Positions 26,218 to 34,636 of a stretch of DNA of 64,000 bases are shown one piece after another. This DNA comes from Streptomyces sp. CBMA291 (GTDB lineage: Bacteria; Actinomycetota; Actinomycetes; Streptomycetales; Streptomycetaceae), in contig NZ_MSJP01000047.1 of NCBI RefSeq assembly GCF_014596525.1, forward strand, positions 22,726 to 86,725, written 5' to 3'. A program made the position numbers and the translations under genes. Within the stretch, counting starts at the first letter, position 1. The number at the start of each line of letters is the position of its first letter. A model generated the notes under the pieces. It did not search any database, was not told the DNA's origin, and was given only the letters and a program-made list of their open reading frames with translations.

Positions 26218-27786
26218 TCACGCCCGTATGACGAGCCTGTGCCTTGCCTGTGAGGGGGAGGCGTACGGCAGCAGGACGGTGAACACCGTGCGGCCCGGGG
26301 CGCTGTCGACGCTCACCTCGCCCTCGTGGGCGAGGACCACCGCGCGGACGATGGCGAGCCCGAGCCCGGTGGACCCGGCGGTCCGGGAACGGGAGGCGTC
26401 GCCGCGCGCGAACCGTTCGAAGACGGTGGGAAGCAGCTCGGGCGGGATGCCGGGGCCGTCGTCCTCGATCAGGACGGTGACGGAGTCGGCCGCCGGGCGG
26501 ACCCGGGCGGTGACCCGCGTCCCGGGCGGGGTGTGGGTACGGGCGTTGGCGAGGAGATTGACGAGGACCTGGTGGAGCCGGGCCCGGTCCCCGCGGACCG
26601 GGGTTCCGCCGTCCTCGGGCAGTTCGAGGCTCCAGTGGTACTCGGGCCCGGCGGCACGGGCATCGCTCACGGCGTCCACGACCAGCGGGACGAGATCGGT
26701 GTCCTCGTACGAGAGGGGCCGTCCGGTGTCGAGCCGGGCCAGCAGCAGCAGATCCTCCACCAGGCCCGTCATCCGGACCGCCTCGGACTCGATCCGGCCG
26801 AGGGCGTGCCGGGTGTCGGGCCCGCACTCCTCCCCGCCGAGCCGGGTCAGCTCCGCGTACCCCCGGATCGAGGCGAGCGGGGTGCGCAGTTCATGGCTGG
26901 CGTCGGCGACGAACCGGCGGACCCTGGTCTCGCTCTGCTGGCGGGCGTCGAGCGCCGAGTGGACGTGGTCGAGCATCCGGTTGAGGGCCGCGCCGACCTG
27001 GCCGACCTCGGTCCTCGGGTCGGCCTCGGTCTCCGGGACCCGCTGGTGCAGCGCGACCTCGCCGCTGTGCAGGGGCAGCTGCGCGACCTGACCGGCGGTG
27101 GCGACGACCCGGCGCAGCGGCCGCAGGGCCACCCCGACGAGCACGGTCCCGGCGAGCGAGGCGGCGACCAGTCCGGCACCGGTGACGCTCAGCTCGACGA
27201 GGACGAGGGTGGAGAGGGTGTCCTCGACCTCGGCGAGCGGGATACCGGCGAGGAAGGCTCCGTGGCCACCCCGCGCGAAGGCGACCCGGTACGAGCCGAG
27301 ACCGCCGGGAAGTTCGACGGTGTGCGGTCGTCCGTCACGCGGAACGGTGGCGAGTGCGGCGCTCTGGGCCTCGTCGAGCGACCGGATCGGGAAGCGCGGG
27401 CCTTCCGTGCCGTCGCCGCCCGCGACCTCCGTCGAGTACCCGGCGGCGGAGACGCCGTCCTCGGTCAGGGCGGCGCCGAGGCTTCCGATGGGGACGCCCG
27501 GCCCGCCGAGGAAGGCGAGCGGTTCCCGGGCCCGGACGGGGTCGGGGACGGGCAGGGCGACCGGTGGCCCGGCGGCCCGCTGCGTCAGACCGCCGAGCTG
27601 TTCGTCCGCCTGGTCGTACAGATACGAGCGGAACGCGATCGTCGTGACCGTGCCGATGACGGCTGCGACGATCGCGATCAGCGCGACCGCGGAGACGACA
27701 AGCCGGGTCCGCAACGACCAGGTCCGTCGCCCTGCCCCGGGGCGTGGCCTTCGGGTCATGCCGGGCCCGTGGCGCCTGGCACTCAC
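26218..27786 (-). CDS. HAMP-domain sensor histidine kinase
   Basis: 522 residues from GTG at 27786, six bases after the response-regulator stop; GGGAG about 10 bases upstream. Two transmembrane helices (VVSAVALIAIVAAVIGTVTTIAF and about residues 180-205) flank an extracytoplasmic sensor. HAMP, then the H-box ADASHELRTPLASIRGYAEL, N-box VNLLANARTH, G-boxes DDGPGIPPELL and GLGLAIVRAV. All catalytic elements are intact. It pairs with the adjacent OmpR-type regulator and probably controls the glycosyltransferase genes downstream. Confidence 0.94.
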   Translation of the reverse strand: MSARRHGPGMTRRPRPGAGRRTWSLRTRLVVSAVALIAIVAAVIGTVTTIAFRSYLYDQADEQLGGLTQRAAGPPVALPVPDPVRAREPLAFLGGPGVPIGSLGAALTEDGVSAAGYSTEVAGGDGTEGPRFPIRSLDEAQSAALATVPRDGRPHTVELPGGLGSYRVAFARGGHGAFLAGIPLAEVEDTLSTLVLVELSVTGAGLVAASLAGTVLVGVALRPLRRVVATAGQVAQLPLHSGEVALHQRVPETEADPRTEVGQVGAALNRMLDHVHSALDARQQSETRVRRFVADASHELRTPLASIRGYAELTRLGGEECGPDTRHALGRIESEAVRMTGLVEDLLLLARLDTGRPLSYEDTDLVPLVVDAVSDARAAGPEYHWSLELPEDGGTPVRGDRARLHQVLVNLLANARTHTPPGTRVTARVRPAADSVTVLIEDDGPGIPPELLPTVFERFARGDASRSRTAGSTGLGLAIVRAVVLAHEGEVSVDSAPGRTVFTVLLPYASPSQARHRLVIRA

Positions 27787-27792
27787 CTGCCG

Positions 27793-28548
27793 TTACTCCC
27801 CCGGCTTGATCAGATAGCCGGCCCCTCGCCGGGTGTGGATCATCGGGGCGCGACCCGCGTCGATCTTCCGGCGCAGATAGGAGATGTACAGCTCGACGAC
27901 ATTGGCCTGGCCGCCGAAGTCGTAGGACCAGACCCGGTCGAGGATCTGCGCCTTGCTGAGCACCCGTCGCGGATTGCGCATGAGGTAGCGCAGCAGCTCG
28001 AACTCGGTCGCCGTGAGGTGGATGGAGTCACCGCCCCGGGTGACCTCGTGGCTGTCCTCGTCGAGGGTGAGGTCCCCGACGACGAGCAGGGATTCGCTGC
28101 GCGCGAGCGCCGCCCCCGACCTGCGGATGAGCCCACGCAGCCGGGCCACGACCTCCTCCAGGCTGAAGGGCTTGGTGACATAGTCGTCGCCGCCCGCCGT
28201 GAGCCCGGCGATCCGGTCCTCCACCGCGTCCTTCGCGGTCAGGAAGAGGACCGGGACATCGGGCAGCTCGCGCCGGATGCACCCGAGCAGGCTCAGCCCG
28301 TCGGCGTCGGGAAGCATGACATCGAGGATCACGGCATCGGGCCGGAACTCGCGCGCGGTACGCAGGGCGGCGGCGCCGTCCTCGGCACTGCGCACCTGCC
28401 AGCCCTCGTACCGCAGGGCCATGGAGAGCAGTTCGGCGAGCGAGGCTTCGTCGTCGACGACGAGCACTCGGACGGCGGTTCCGTCGGCGCGGAGCAGTTC
28501 GGCGCGGGAGCCGCTTCGGGTGCTCGTGCGGGATGTGGTGACGGTCAT
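27793..28548 (-). CDS. OmpR/PhoB family response regulator
   Basis: 251 residues from ATG at 28548. Receiver domain RVLVVDDEASLAELLSMALR, phospho-acceptor Asp in DAVILDVMLPDADGLS, conserved Thr/Lys in FLTAKDAVEDR and DDYVTKPFS. The winged-helix DNA-binding domain contains LTATEFELLRYLMRNPRRVL and VVELYISYLRRKID. First gene of the apparent RR-HK-GT2-GT39 run. Confidence 0.94.
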   Translation of the reverse strand: MTVTTSRTSTRSGSRAELLRADGTAVRVLVVDDEASLAELLSMALRYEGWQVRSAEDGAAALRTAREFRPDAVILDVMLPDADGLSLLGCIRRELPDVPVLFLTAKDAVEDRIAGLTAGGDDYVTKPFSLEEVVARLRGLIRRSGAALARSESLLVVGDLTLDEDSHEVTRGGDSIHLTATEFELLRYLMRNPRRVLSKAQILDRVWSYDFGGQANVVELYISYLRRKIDAGRAPMIHTRRGAGYLIKPGE

Positions 28549-28621
28549 GGCACCACGGTGCCGACCGCCGCTGAGAGGCCTCTTGCCCTTTCCTGTGAAT
28601 TCCCTGAGAAACGGCCATGCG

Positions 28622-28635
28622 GTTTCACGTGAAAC
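28622..28635. promoter_or_regulatory. parS-like site 1
   Basis: GTTTCACGTGAAAC, the 14-bp palindromic core bound by ParB (Spo0J) in Streptomyces and Bacillus. It lies upstream of the response-regulator gene. Confidence 0.85.
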
Positions 28636-28719
28636 ACCGGGCACGGCGGCCCCTCGCCAGGTCGCCCCGGAGCCTCCGTCAGAGCGGCGCTCGCCGACCG
28701 GCCCATGACCCGCCCTGCG

Positions 28720-28733
28720 GTTTCACGTGAAAC
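28720..28733. promoter_or_regulatory. parS-like site 2
   Basis: GTTTCACGTGAAAC, perfect 14-bp palindrome, first of three spaced 33-34 bp apart. Confidence 0.85.
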
Positions 28734-28752
28734 ACCACCCACCCGGCTCTAC

Positions 28753-28766
28753 GTTTCACGTGAAAC
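28753..28766. promoter_or_regulatory. parS-like site 3
   Basis: GTTTCACGTGAAAC, perfect, 33 bp after site 2 and within a repeated spacer (ACCACCC..GGCTCTACG). Confidence 0.85.
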
Positions 28767-28781
28767 ACCACCCGCCTGGCT

Positions 28782-29702
28782 CTACGGTTTCACGTGAAAC
28801 AGCGCGGCCCCGTTCCCGTAGAGCACCCCACGGAGCCAGTCGTCCCCGAGCCCGAGCCGCTCCAGGGCCTGGAGCTGGTGGGCGTACGGATACGGGATGT
28901 TCGGGAAGTCCGAGCCGAGCAGGATGCGATCACCGAGGTCCACGAGCCGCTTCAGCTCCTCCCTGGGGAACGGCGACAACCGCTCGCCGAAGTCGGTGAA
29001 GGCCATGGTGGTGTCCAGACGGACGCCCTCGTACCGCTGGGCGAGGTCGAGGAACTCCCGGTACTCCGGCATCCCCATATGGGCGACGATCACCCGGAGC
29101 CGGGGATGCCGGGCGAGCAGCCTCGCCATGGGCCCCGGGCCGGTGAAGGGGGCCGGGGCGGGCCCCGATCCGCAGTGGACGACGGCCGGGGTGCCGCTGT
29201 CGGCGAGGGCTCCCCAGACGGCGTCCAGCCGTCTGTCCGCCGGATCGAAGCCTCCGACCTGGAGGTGCACTTTGAAGACCCGGGCACCGGCTTCGAGCGC
29301 CCGGAGGACGTACGCGTGGGCGCCCGGCTCGGGGAAGAAGGTCGCGGTGTGCAGACAGTCGGGGACGCGCGCGGCGAAGTCGGTGGCCCAGGCGTTCAGC
29401 CACTCCGCCATGCCGGGCTTGTGCGGGTAGAGCATCGCGGTGAAGGCGACCGTCCCGAAGCCGCGCAGCAGCGCGAGCCGACGGTCTTCCTCCTCGCGGT
29501 AGGCGATGGGCCACGCGACCCCGGTCAGCGGCCCCACGGCGTCGAAGTAGGCCCACACCTTGTCCAGCACGTTCTGCGGCATGAAGTGCGTGTGCACATC
29601 GACGAACCCGGGGATCCCGAGCCGCCGGGCGAGGGCCTGGGGGGCGGGGCCCTGAGGGTCGAGGGCCTGGAGGTCGGGGGCGGCGTTCCCATCGGGGCTC
29701 AT
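28782..29702 (-). CDS. Amidohydrolase (amidohydrolase_2 family)
   Basis: 306 residues from ATG at 29702 with GAGGGTGAG upstream. TIM-barrel metal hydrolase: VDVHTHF (first metal His pair), KVHLQVGGFDP, AVVHCGSG (His), VIVAHMGMPEYREF (His) and ILLGSDFPNIPYPY (metal Asp). Members hydrolyse or decarboxylate small carboxylated or amide substrates; the substrate here is unknown. The last five residues are coded by a parS site. Confidence 0.85.
   Translation of the reverse strand: MSPDGNAAPDLQALDPQGPAPQALARRLGIPGFVDVHTHFMPQNVLDKVWAYFDAVGPLTGVAWPIAYREEEDRRLALLRGFGTVAFTAMLYPHKPGMAEWLNAWATDFAARVPDCLHTATFFPEPGAHAYVLRALEAGARVFKVHLQVGGFDPADRRLDAVWGALADSGTPAVVHCGSGPAPAPFTGPGPMARLLARHPRLRVIVAHMGMPEYREFLDLAQRYEGVRLDTTMAFTDFGERLSPFPREELKRLVDLGDRILLGSDFPNIPYPYAHQLQALERLGLGDDWLRGVLYGNGAALFHVKP
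28787..28800. promoter_or_regulatory. parS-like site 4 (inside the end of a coding region)
   Basis: GTTTCACGTGAAAC, 34 bp after site 3. On the reverse strand it encodes the terminal FHVKP of the amidohydrolase. Confidence 0.85.
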
Positions 29703-29813
29703 GCGCTCACCCTCGCCGGACCGGAACCGGAATGTCCACGACGGACGGGAAAAGGGCTCCGCTTCTTCACGAAAGGAAGGACAGGAGGTCGGCGGCACGA
29801 CGGCCGAGACCCG

Positions 29814-30761
29814 TCAGAACAGCTCCCCCTGCGCACTCGGGTCGACGGCGGGCGCCCCCGTCACGGCCACCGGCACGGAGAAACCACGACCGTGCCCGTG
29901 CTCGTCGCCCTCCCCGCCCCCGGCACTCTGAAGCATCCACCCGCCCATCAACCGGGTGTCGAGGACGAGGCAGCGCCCGTCGGGGGCGAGCAGATGCAGA
30001 TCGGGCCCGGCGGTGGCCAGCAGGCGCCCGGCGACGACGCCCCCGTCGGTCAGCTCGGTGACCGTGCCGTCGAGCGGCGGCAGCCCGTCGAGACCGAAGA
30101 CGGCCGCGTGGTCGTACGGCTCGCACTCCAGCGGCTCCAGCGTCTCCGACCAGCCGCCGACCTCCCGGGCCCGCCGGTACAGCGCCAGGACCTCGGCCGC
30201 CCGTTCCGGGGCGGGAGGCAGCGCGTGCCGTACCGCCCTCTTCCGCTCGTACGCGATCCGGTCGGGCACGCCGAGGGCCTGCCTCAGTACCTCCTCGGTG
30301 CGCCGGGCGGCCATCAGCGGCCCTCGGCCGAGCCAGCCGAAGGTGACGGCTCCCTGTTCGAGCAGCCGGACCGGCCCGCGTTCCTCGCCGGTGATCCCCA
30401 CCTTGGTCATCCCGGGCCCGAACCAGGCCAGGTAGACGCGGTACGGGCGAGGGTCGTCGAGGAAGGTGTCGGCGGCGACGGAGTGGGCCCGGTCGAGCCG
30501 CGCGCACTCGGGACACCGGCCGCCGGTGGCCCGCCCGGGGACGGCCGCCGCGATCGGGCACGGATTTCCCCGGGCCCCCGGGCACCGCCGTACCCCGACC
30601 GCCCGGAAGGCCAGCTCACGCCCCTGGCCGAGCGGGCTGACCCGCCCGCCTCGCCATCGAAGCCCGGGTTCGCCGCCGGCCCAGGTGATCCCCCGGCTCC
30701 ACCACTCCACGCCCTGCCTCCCGTACTCTCCGACCTCTCCAGTCTCCGCCACAGGGGCCAC
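29814..30761 (-). CDS. DUF2797 domain-containing protein
   Basis: 315 residues; the N-terminal start is uncertain because several in-frame GTGs occur before the conserved WWSRGITW. Contains a Cys-rich zinc-binding stretch (RRCPGARGNPCP, then RCPECARLD) and a GIY-YIG-like segment (YRVYLAWFGPGMTKVGITGE) with LLEQGAVTFGWLGRGPLMAA, all typical of DUF2797. Function unknown; the GIY-YIG resemblance suggests nucleic-acid binding, not shown. Confidence 0.82.
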   Translation of the reverse strand: MAPVAETGEVGEYGRQGVEWWSRGITWAGGEPGLRWRGGRVSPLGQGRELAFRAVGVRRCPGARGNPCPIAAAVPGRATGGRCPECARLDRAHSVAADTFLDDPRPYRVYLAWFGPGMTKVGITGEERGPVRLLEQGAVTFGWLGRGPLMAARRTEEVLRQALGVPDRIAYERKRAVRHALPPAPERAAEVLALYRRAREVGGWSETLEPLECEPYDHAAVFGLDGLPPLDGTVTELTDGGVVAGRLLATAGPDLHLLAPDGRCLVLDTRLMGGWMLQSAGGGEGDEHGHGRGFSVPVAVTGAPAVDPSAQGELF

Positions 30762-30811
30762 GAGCCGGACAGGCCCTGGGCAGGAGGGACGGTGGGAAAG
30801 CCCGGTCCGGG

Positions 30812-31636
30812 TCAGGGAAGGACGTAGATCCGGGCCCCGTCCGGGTCGGGTTCGCCGACCTCCCGCATGCAGCCCCGCTCCAGCAGGAGGCGTACGCAGT
30901 CGTGGACGCGCTCACAGGAGAGTCCGGTGTGACGGGTGACGTCCTGGGGCCGGTAGCGGACCCCGCCCCGGACGAGCGCGGGCGCCAGACAGTTGGCGAC
31001 CGTGCGGACGTCCCCGCTGAGGGCCCAGGACTCGACGAGTTGCTGGGGGGTGAGGGTGACGACGGCGGCGGTGCGCTGGCGGGGCACGGCGAGCCGCTCA
31101 AGGGAGTCGGCGACCCTGGAGAGGCTGTGCCGGGTCTCGCGGAGCAGCTCCACGTACTCGGTGTGTTCGATGTAGTCGGCGGCCCGGTCGTCGAACCGGC
31201 CCTCAAGCCGCACGAGGACGTCGACCAGCTCCGGTGGCAGGACGAACCCGGCGTGGACGGGAGAGGCTTCGAGCCCGTAGCCACCGTTCCGCTGGACGGT
31301 CGCCACCACTTCGGCGCTCCACGCCCGGAACGGCGCCGCCTCCGGCCTTCGGCAAGCGCCGACCAGTTGGACGAGTCCCTGGAGGCTCACCATCCGCGTC
31401 GAGGCCCTGATCCCGGACCGGCCGAGGAACTCCTCGCCGTCGACCAGTTCCCGCGCGGACGCCAGACAGCCCGAGGCGAGCGCCACCGTCCGCAGCACCT
31501 CCCGGCTCCCGCCGTACCCGAGCTGTTTCGCCACGTCCACCACAGGAAACCAATGGGTCCCGTCCGCCGCGGTCAGCCGCCGCAGGGGCCCACCCGTGGC
31601 GGCGTGCGCAAAGTCATCGATGTCGATCGCGTCCAT
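30812..31636 (-). CDS. Bro-N domain protein (antirepressor-like)
   Basis: 274 residues, ATG with GGAGGTGATG upstream. N-terminal Bro-N fold (GTHWFPVVDVAKQLGYGGSR, MVSLQGLVQLVGACRRPEA, FRAWSAEVVATVQRNGGYG), as in phage antirepressors. The C-terminal half (VVTLTPQQLVESWALSGDVR, VTRHTGLSCERVHDCVRLLL) looks like a winged helix. No other phage genes surround it, so this is probably a resident regulatory gene. Low-copy AT-rich sequence at 31640-31710 likely holds its promoter. Confidence 0.78.
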   Translation of the reverse strand: MDAIDIDDFAHAATGGPLRRLTAADGTHWFPVVDVAKQLGYGGSREVLRTVALASGCLASARELVDGEEFLGRSGIRASTRMVSLQGLVQLVGACRRPEAAPFRAWSAEVVATVQRNGGYGLEASPVHAGFVLPPELVDVLVRLEGRFDDRAADYIEHTEYVELLRETRHSLSRVADSLERLAVPRQRTAAVVTLTPQQLVESWALSGDVRTVANCLAPALVRGGVRYRPQDVTRHTGLSCERVHDCVRLLLERGCMREVGEPDPDGARIYVLP

Positions 31637-31710
31637 CGATCATCACCTCCGCACGCAAGTTAGGCCGAGGGCATATTCAACTGACATGCAAATCAGACAG
31701 GTTCACCCAA

Positions 31711-31748
31711 AAGGGGAGGTCTCCGGGTGGCACCCGGGCGACCTCCCC
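31711..31748 (-). terminator. Terminator after PH-domain gene
   Basis: GGGGAGGT..CCGGGTG / CACCCGG..ACCTCCCC hairpin; the reverse strand continues with TTTTGGG. Confidence 0.8.
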
Positions 31749-31762
31749 TCCGTACCGGACGC

Positions 31763-32128
31763 CTACTTGGCGACGAACTGCGTGAGAACCGCCTGCACTT
31801 CGTAGATGTCGACACCCTTGGTGAAGGTCTTCTGGACGGGCACGGGGGTGCCCGAGATCCAGATCTTCAGCTCGGCCTCCAGATCGAAGGTCCCGGCGGT
31901 CTCGACGGAGAAGTGCGTGATGCTCCGGTACGGGATCGAGTGGTACTCGACCTTCTTGCCGGTGATCCCCTGCTTGTCGACGAGCACGAGCCGCCGATCG
32001 GTGAAGAGGATCGTGTCACGAACCAGCAGATAAGCGGCATGCACCTGCTCCCCCTGCGCGAACAGCCGCGCGAACTCCTGTTGCGCCTGCGCCGGATCGA
32101 TCGAGTGCGCGTTGCCGAAGAGCGCCAT
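31763..32128 (-). CDS. Bacterial PH domain protein (bPH_1 family)
   Basis: 121 residues from ATG at 32128 (MALFGNAHSIDPAQAQQEF); the family usually starts this way. It contains HAAYLLVRDTILFTDRRLVL, KKVEYHSIPYRSITHFSVET and DLEAELKIWISG, the beta-barrel signature of bacterial PH domains. Soluble, probably oligomeric; role unknown. Confidence 0.88.
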   Translation of the reverse strand: MALFGNAHSIDPAQAQQEFARLFAQGEQVHAAYLLVRDTILFTDRRLVLVDKQGITGKKVEYHSIPYRSITHFSVETAGTFDLEAELKIWISGTPVPVQKTFTKGVDIYEVQAVLTQFVAK

Positions 32129-32261
32129 GACCAAAACCCCCATAGAGAAGAAATGAAGAAATACCGATCATCCGCCCCTGCCCACTCCCCGGGCAAAAAA
32201 CCCTCGCCCACCGCGTGTCACCCCGGGACGCAGCTCCGCGCGGGTAGGGCAGGCTGGGGCG

Positions 32262-33128
32262 ATGGAGTACTGGAACCACAACGTGCAGTACCACCCCCTC
32301 GTACTCGACGCGGTGCCGGAAGTCTGCCGAGAGGCCCTGGACATCGGCTGCGGCGAGGGCCTGCTGGCCCGCCGGCTGGCCCAGCGGGTCGGCGCGGTGA
32401 CGGGAGTGGACAGCTCCCCCGCGATGATCCGCCTGGCCCGTGAACGCGGCGCACATCTCGGAAACGCGACCTTCACGGAGGGGGACTTCCTGACCAAGGG
32501 CCTGCTGCCCGAGGACCGTTACGACTTCATCAGCGCGGTGGCAGTGGTCCACCACGTCGACTTCACGGCTGCGATCGGCACCATGGCCCGCCTCCTGTCC
32601 CCGGGCGGACGCCTGCTGATCATCGGCCTGGCCCGCGACCGGACCCTGCTGGACTGGACGGTCAGCGCCGCGGGCGTCCCGGCGGCCCGTCTGCACGCCC
32701 ACCGCCACGGCGGCAAGACGGACCCGCCCGGCATGCCGGTCAAGGACGCGGCCATGCCCTGGTCGGACATCCGCAGGAAGGCAGCCCACCTCCTCCCGGG
32801 CAGCCACTTCCGCCGCCACCTCCTCTGGCGCTACTCGTTGACGTGGAACAAGCCCAGAAGGCCGGACAACCGGTCAGCGAGTACGCCCTCACCCGCTCCG
32901 AGATTCAGCGGACCCTCGTCGCCACGGCCATGCTCGGCAAGGCCGGCATCCATGCCGCCTCGACCGGTATCGAGCACGAGGACCTCCCCACCGACGAGAA
33001 CGGCGACCGCCCGGACAAGGCGGTCGTCCAGCGCGAAGTCATGGAGACGGTGGGAGCGTTCCTTCAGGAGAACGCCTCGCTCTTCCACGCCAAGACCGCC
33101 GTCGTGGCCGGCCTCGGCGCGACCATGA
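32262..33128 (+). CDS. Class I SAM-dependent methyltransferase, 3' end run-on
   Basis: The conserved part (about residues 1-198) shows motif I ALDIGCGEGLLARRLAQR, VDSSPAMIRLARERG, motif IV DFISAVAVVHHVDF and ends GSHFRRHLLWRYSLTWNKP, where homologues normally stop within a few residues. Here no stop follows. The frame runs another 90 residues as Ser/Pro/Arg-rich sequence (SPAPRFSGPSSPRPCSARPA) that is the shadow of the gene fragment at 32843. A recombination or deletion at about 32840-32860 probably removed the original stop. Substrate unknown. Confidence 0.75.
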   Translation: MEYWNHNVQYHPLVLDAVPEVCREALDIGCGEGLLARRLAQRVGAVTGVDSSPAMIRLARERGAHLGNATFTEGDFLTKGLLPEDRYDFISAVAVVHHVDFTAAIGTMARLLSPGGRLLIIGLARDRTLLDWTVSAAGVPAARLHAHRHGGKTDPPGMPVKDAAMPWSDIRRKAAHLLPGSHFRRHLLWRYSLTWNKPRRPDNRSASTPSPAPRFSGPSSPRPCSARPASMPPRPVSSTRTSPPTRTATARTRRSSSAKSWRRWERSFRRTPRSSTPRPPSWPASARP

Positions 33129-33364
33129 ACCGCACCATGTCCTGGGCCTCGGAGCCCCTGCCGGAAGGCCTCACGCTGGACCGCCTGCTGGAGGACGTCC
33201 AGTGGGAGCGCGAAGCGAAGTACTGGGGCGGCATCGCGGCGAAGGTCTCCGACCGCGGAACCGTCTCCTTCGCCGGCGGCGCCCGCGACTCCGGCCACAA
33301 GGTGTACGACGCGCTGAACCGCCCGGAAGGCGTCGCGGGCAAGCAGATCCGGGGATGGCTCTGA
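32843..33364 (+). pseudogene. C-terminal fragment of an unrelated protein, possibly DndB/DGQHR-like
   Basis: 173 residues with proper codon bias (SEYALTRSEIQRTLVATAML, EHEDLPTDENGDRPDKAVVQ, WEREAKYWGGIAAKVSDRGT), overlapping the methyltransferase 3' end in another frame. There is no ribosome binding site before the first GTG and the sequence begins mid-domain, so the N-terminal part is missing. The last 60 residues resemble the C-terminus of DGQHR/DndB-type proteins as I remember them (WxGIA, then GHKVYDALN); this is tentative. It lies beside two tRNA genes, a usual place for island remnants. Confidence 0.5.
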
Positions 33365-33458
33365 CCTCACTCCGGCGAAAGCCCGCACCCCCCTGACCGA
33401 CCAGCCGGAGACACGGCCACCCAGCACACGGCCGCACCCTCCAGAGCCACGTCGCCGC

Positions 33459-33496
33459 GGGGAAGGCCCCGGGAATTCTCCCCCGGGGCCTTCCCC
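33459..33496 (+). terminator. Terminator after the fragment gene
   Basis: GGGGAAGGCCCCGGG / CCCGGGGCCTTCCCC, 15-bp stem with an 8-base loop. Confidence 0.75.
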
Positions 33497-33546
33497 CCCA
33501 GGCCCCGACGGCACACTTCGCTGCCGCACGCCCCCGCACACAACGC

Positions 33547-33576
33547 AAGAGGCCCGGACTCTCGTCCGGGCCTCTT
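33547..33576 (-). terminator. Terminator of tRNA-Arg(ACG)
   Basis: AAGAGGCCCGGAC / GTCCGGGCCTCTT perfect 13-bp stem with a 4-base loop, 8 bases beyond the tRNA 3' end. Confidence 0.85.
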
Positions 33577-33583
33577 GTCTCTG

Positions 33584-33656
33584 TGCACTCGGCAGGATTC
33601 GAACCTGCAACCTTCTGATCCGTAGTCAGATGCTCTATCCGTTAAGCTACGAGTGC
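33584..33656 (-). tRNA. tRNA-Arg(ACG)
   Basis: 73 nt on the reverse strand. Acceptor GCACTCG / CGAGTGC; anticodon stem TCTGA/TCAGA enclosing CTACGGA (anticodon ACG); T-loop GGTTCGAATCC. A34 is the substrate of the TadA encoded at 6.2 kb. Confidence 0.96.
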
Positions 33657-33839
33657 TTGTTCTTTTTTCTTGCCTTCGCTCCCCGGTCTTTCGACCCGCT
33701 CGCGGCGACAGGAAGAACATTACATGACTGCCGCCGACATGTGAAATCCATGGGGCACACCCCTTGTGACCTGCGAAAACGTCGAGCGGCCTGCCGCAGG
33801 GTCGTCCGCTGGAAGCGGGGAGGGCGGCGGTCGGGATCG

Positions 33840-33868
33840 AAAAAAACTTCGGCCGGGAACGGCCGAAG
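33840..33868 (-). terminator. Strong terminator of tRNA-Ser(GCT)
   Basis: CTTCGGCCG / CGGCCGAAG stem; on the reverse strand it is followed by seven T (complement of 33840-33846). A second GC-rich hairpin (33868-33890) abuts it. Confidence 0.9.
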
Positions 33869-33901
33869 CCCCGGCCTTGGGGGCCGGGGCTTCGGGTGGG
33901 G

Positions 33902-33992
33902 CGGAGGCGGAGGGATTTGAACCCTCGATGGGCTTTAAGACCCAAACCGCATTAGCAGTGCGGCGCCATAGACCGGACTAGGCGACGCCTCC
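33902..33992 (-). tRNA. tRNA-Ser(GCT)
   Basis: 91 nt on the reverse strand. Acceptor GGAGGCG / CGCCTCC; anticodon loop CTGCTAA (anticodon GCT); long variable arm; T-loop GGTTCAAATCC. Confidence 0.96.
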
Positions 33993-34636
33993 ATGCACCG
34001 CGCGCTGACGCGTGTGGTGCGTGCAGATGATGACACAGGCGAACCGTGCGCCACCAATCGATTCTCACCGTACTAGTCCTCCGGGGTCGAGGGCAAAGCC
34101 CCGCGCGCCCCGCCGCGCCCCCGTCACGCCCCCACCGCGACGCCTTCCCCGCCCCGTTCCCCAGTCGCCCCCGTGCCCTTCCCGCGCCTCCCCACGCCGT
34201 CTCGGCGTGACGACCCACCGGGACCGACCACAGGGACGGGCGAGGCGCCCCTCCGCGCCCGTCCCTCCCGGCACCCGCCCCTCCCGATCCCCCGGCCCGC
34301 CCGGCTCCCTCGTGCCCCGGCGCCCTCGTACCTCCAGCTCCCCCGCCCCTCCCGTCCCGTCCTCCCGCCCTCCCCTCCGCAACGACCCCGCCCCCCACGC
34401 GTTAAGCCCGGCGGCGTCGGCGTCCGTCCCGTGTCCCGGGCGGTCCCGCTCGCCAGTCCCGTTCACCGGTCCCGTTCGTCGGCCCCGCTCGCCGGTCTCG
34501 CTCGCCGGTCCCTCGCGTCGTATCCGATCCGACACGCCCGGTCCGGGTCGGGCCGGATCAGGACCGCACACGCCCCCGTCCCACCCCCGTCCCTCCCTCA
34601 TCCCCGCCCCCAGCCGGGCCCGCCCCTGGAGATCTC
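33993..34636. other. Gene-free, C-rich stretch of about 640 bases
   Basis: No convincing gene. It is strongly C-biased on the + strand with degenerate repeats of CCGGTCTCGCTCGCCGGTCCC type (34440-34515). Open frames here have Pro/Arg/Ser-only composition. It probably holds the promoter of tRNA-Ser(GCT) near 34000-34080, where it is more AT-rich. Confidence 0.6.

Noticed and set aside
30812..31636. Bro-N protein as a prophage marker
   Set aside because: No integrase, structural or lysis genes nearby and codon use like neighbours; more likely a resident gene.
33584..33992. Attachment-site duplications of tRNA-Arg(ACG) or tRNA-Ser(GCT)
   Set aside because: No second copy of either tRNA 3' end is visible in the window, so an active element cannot be supported here.
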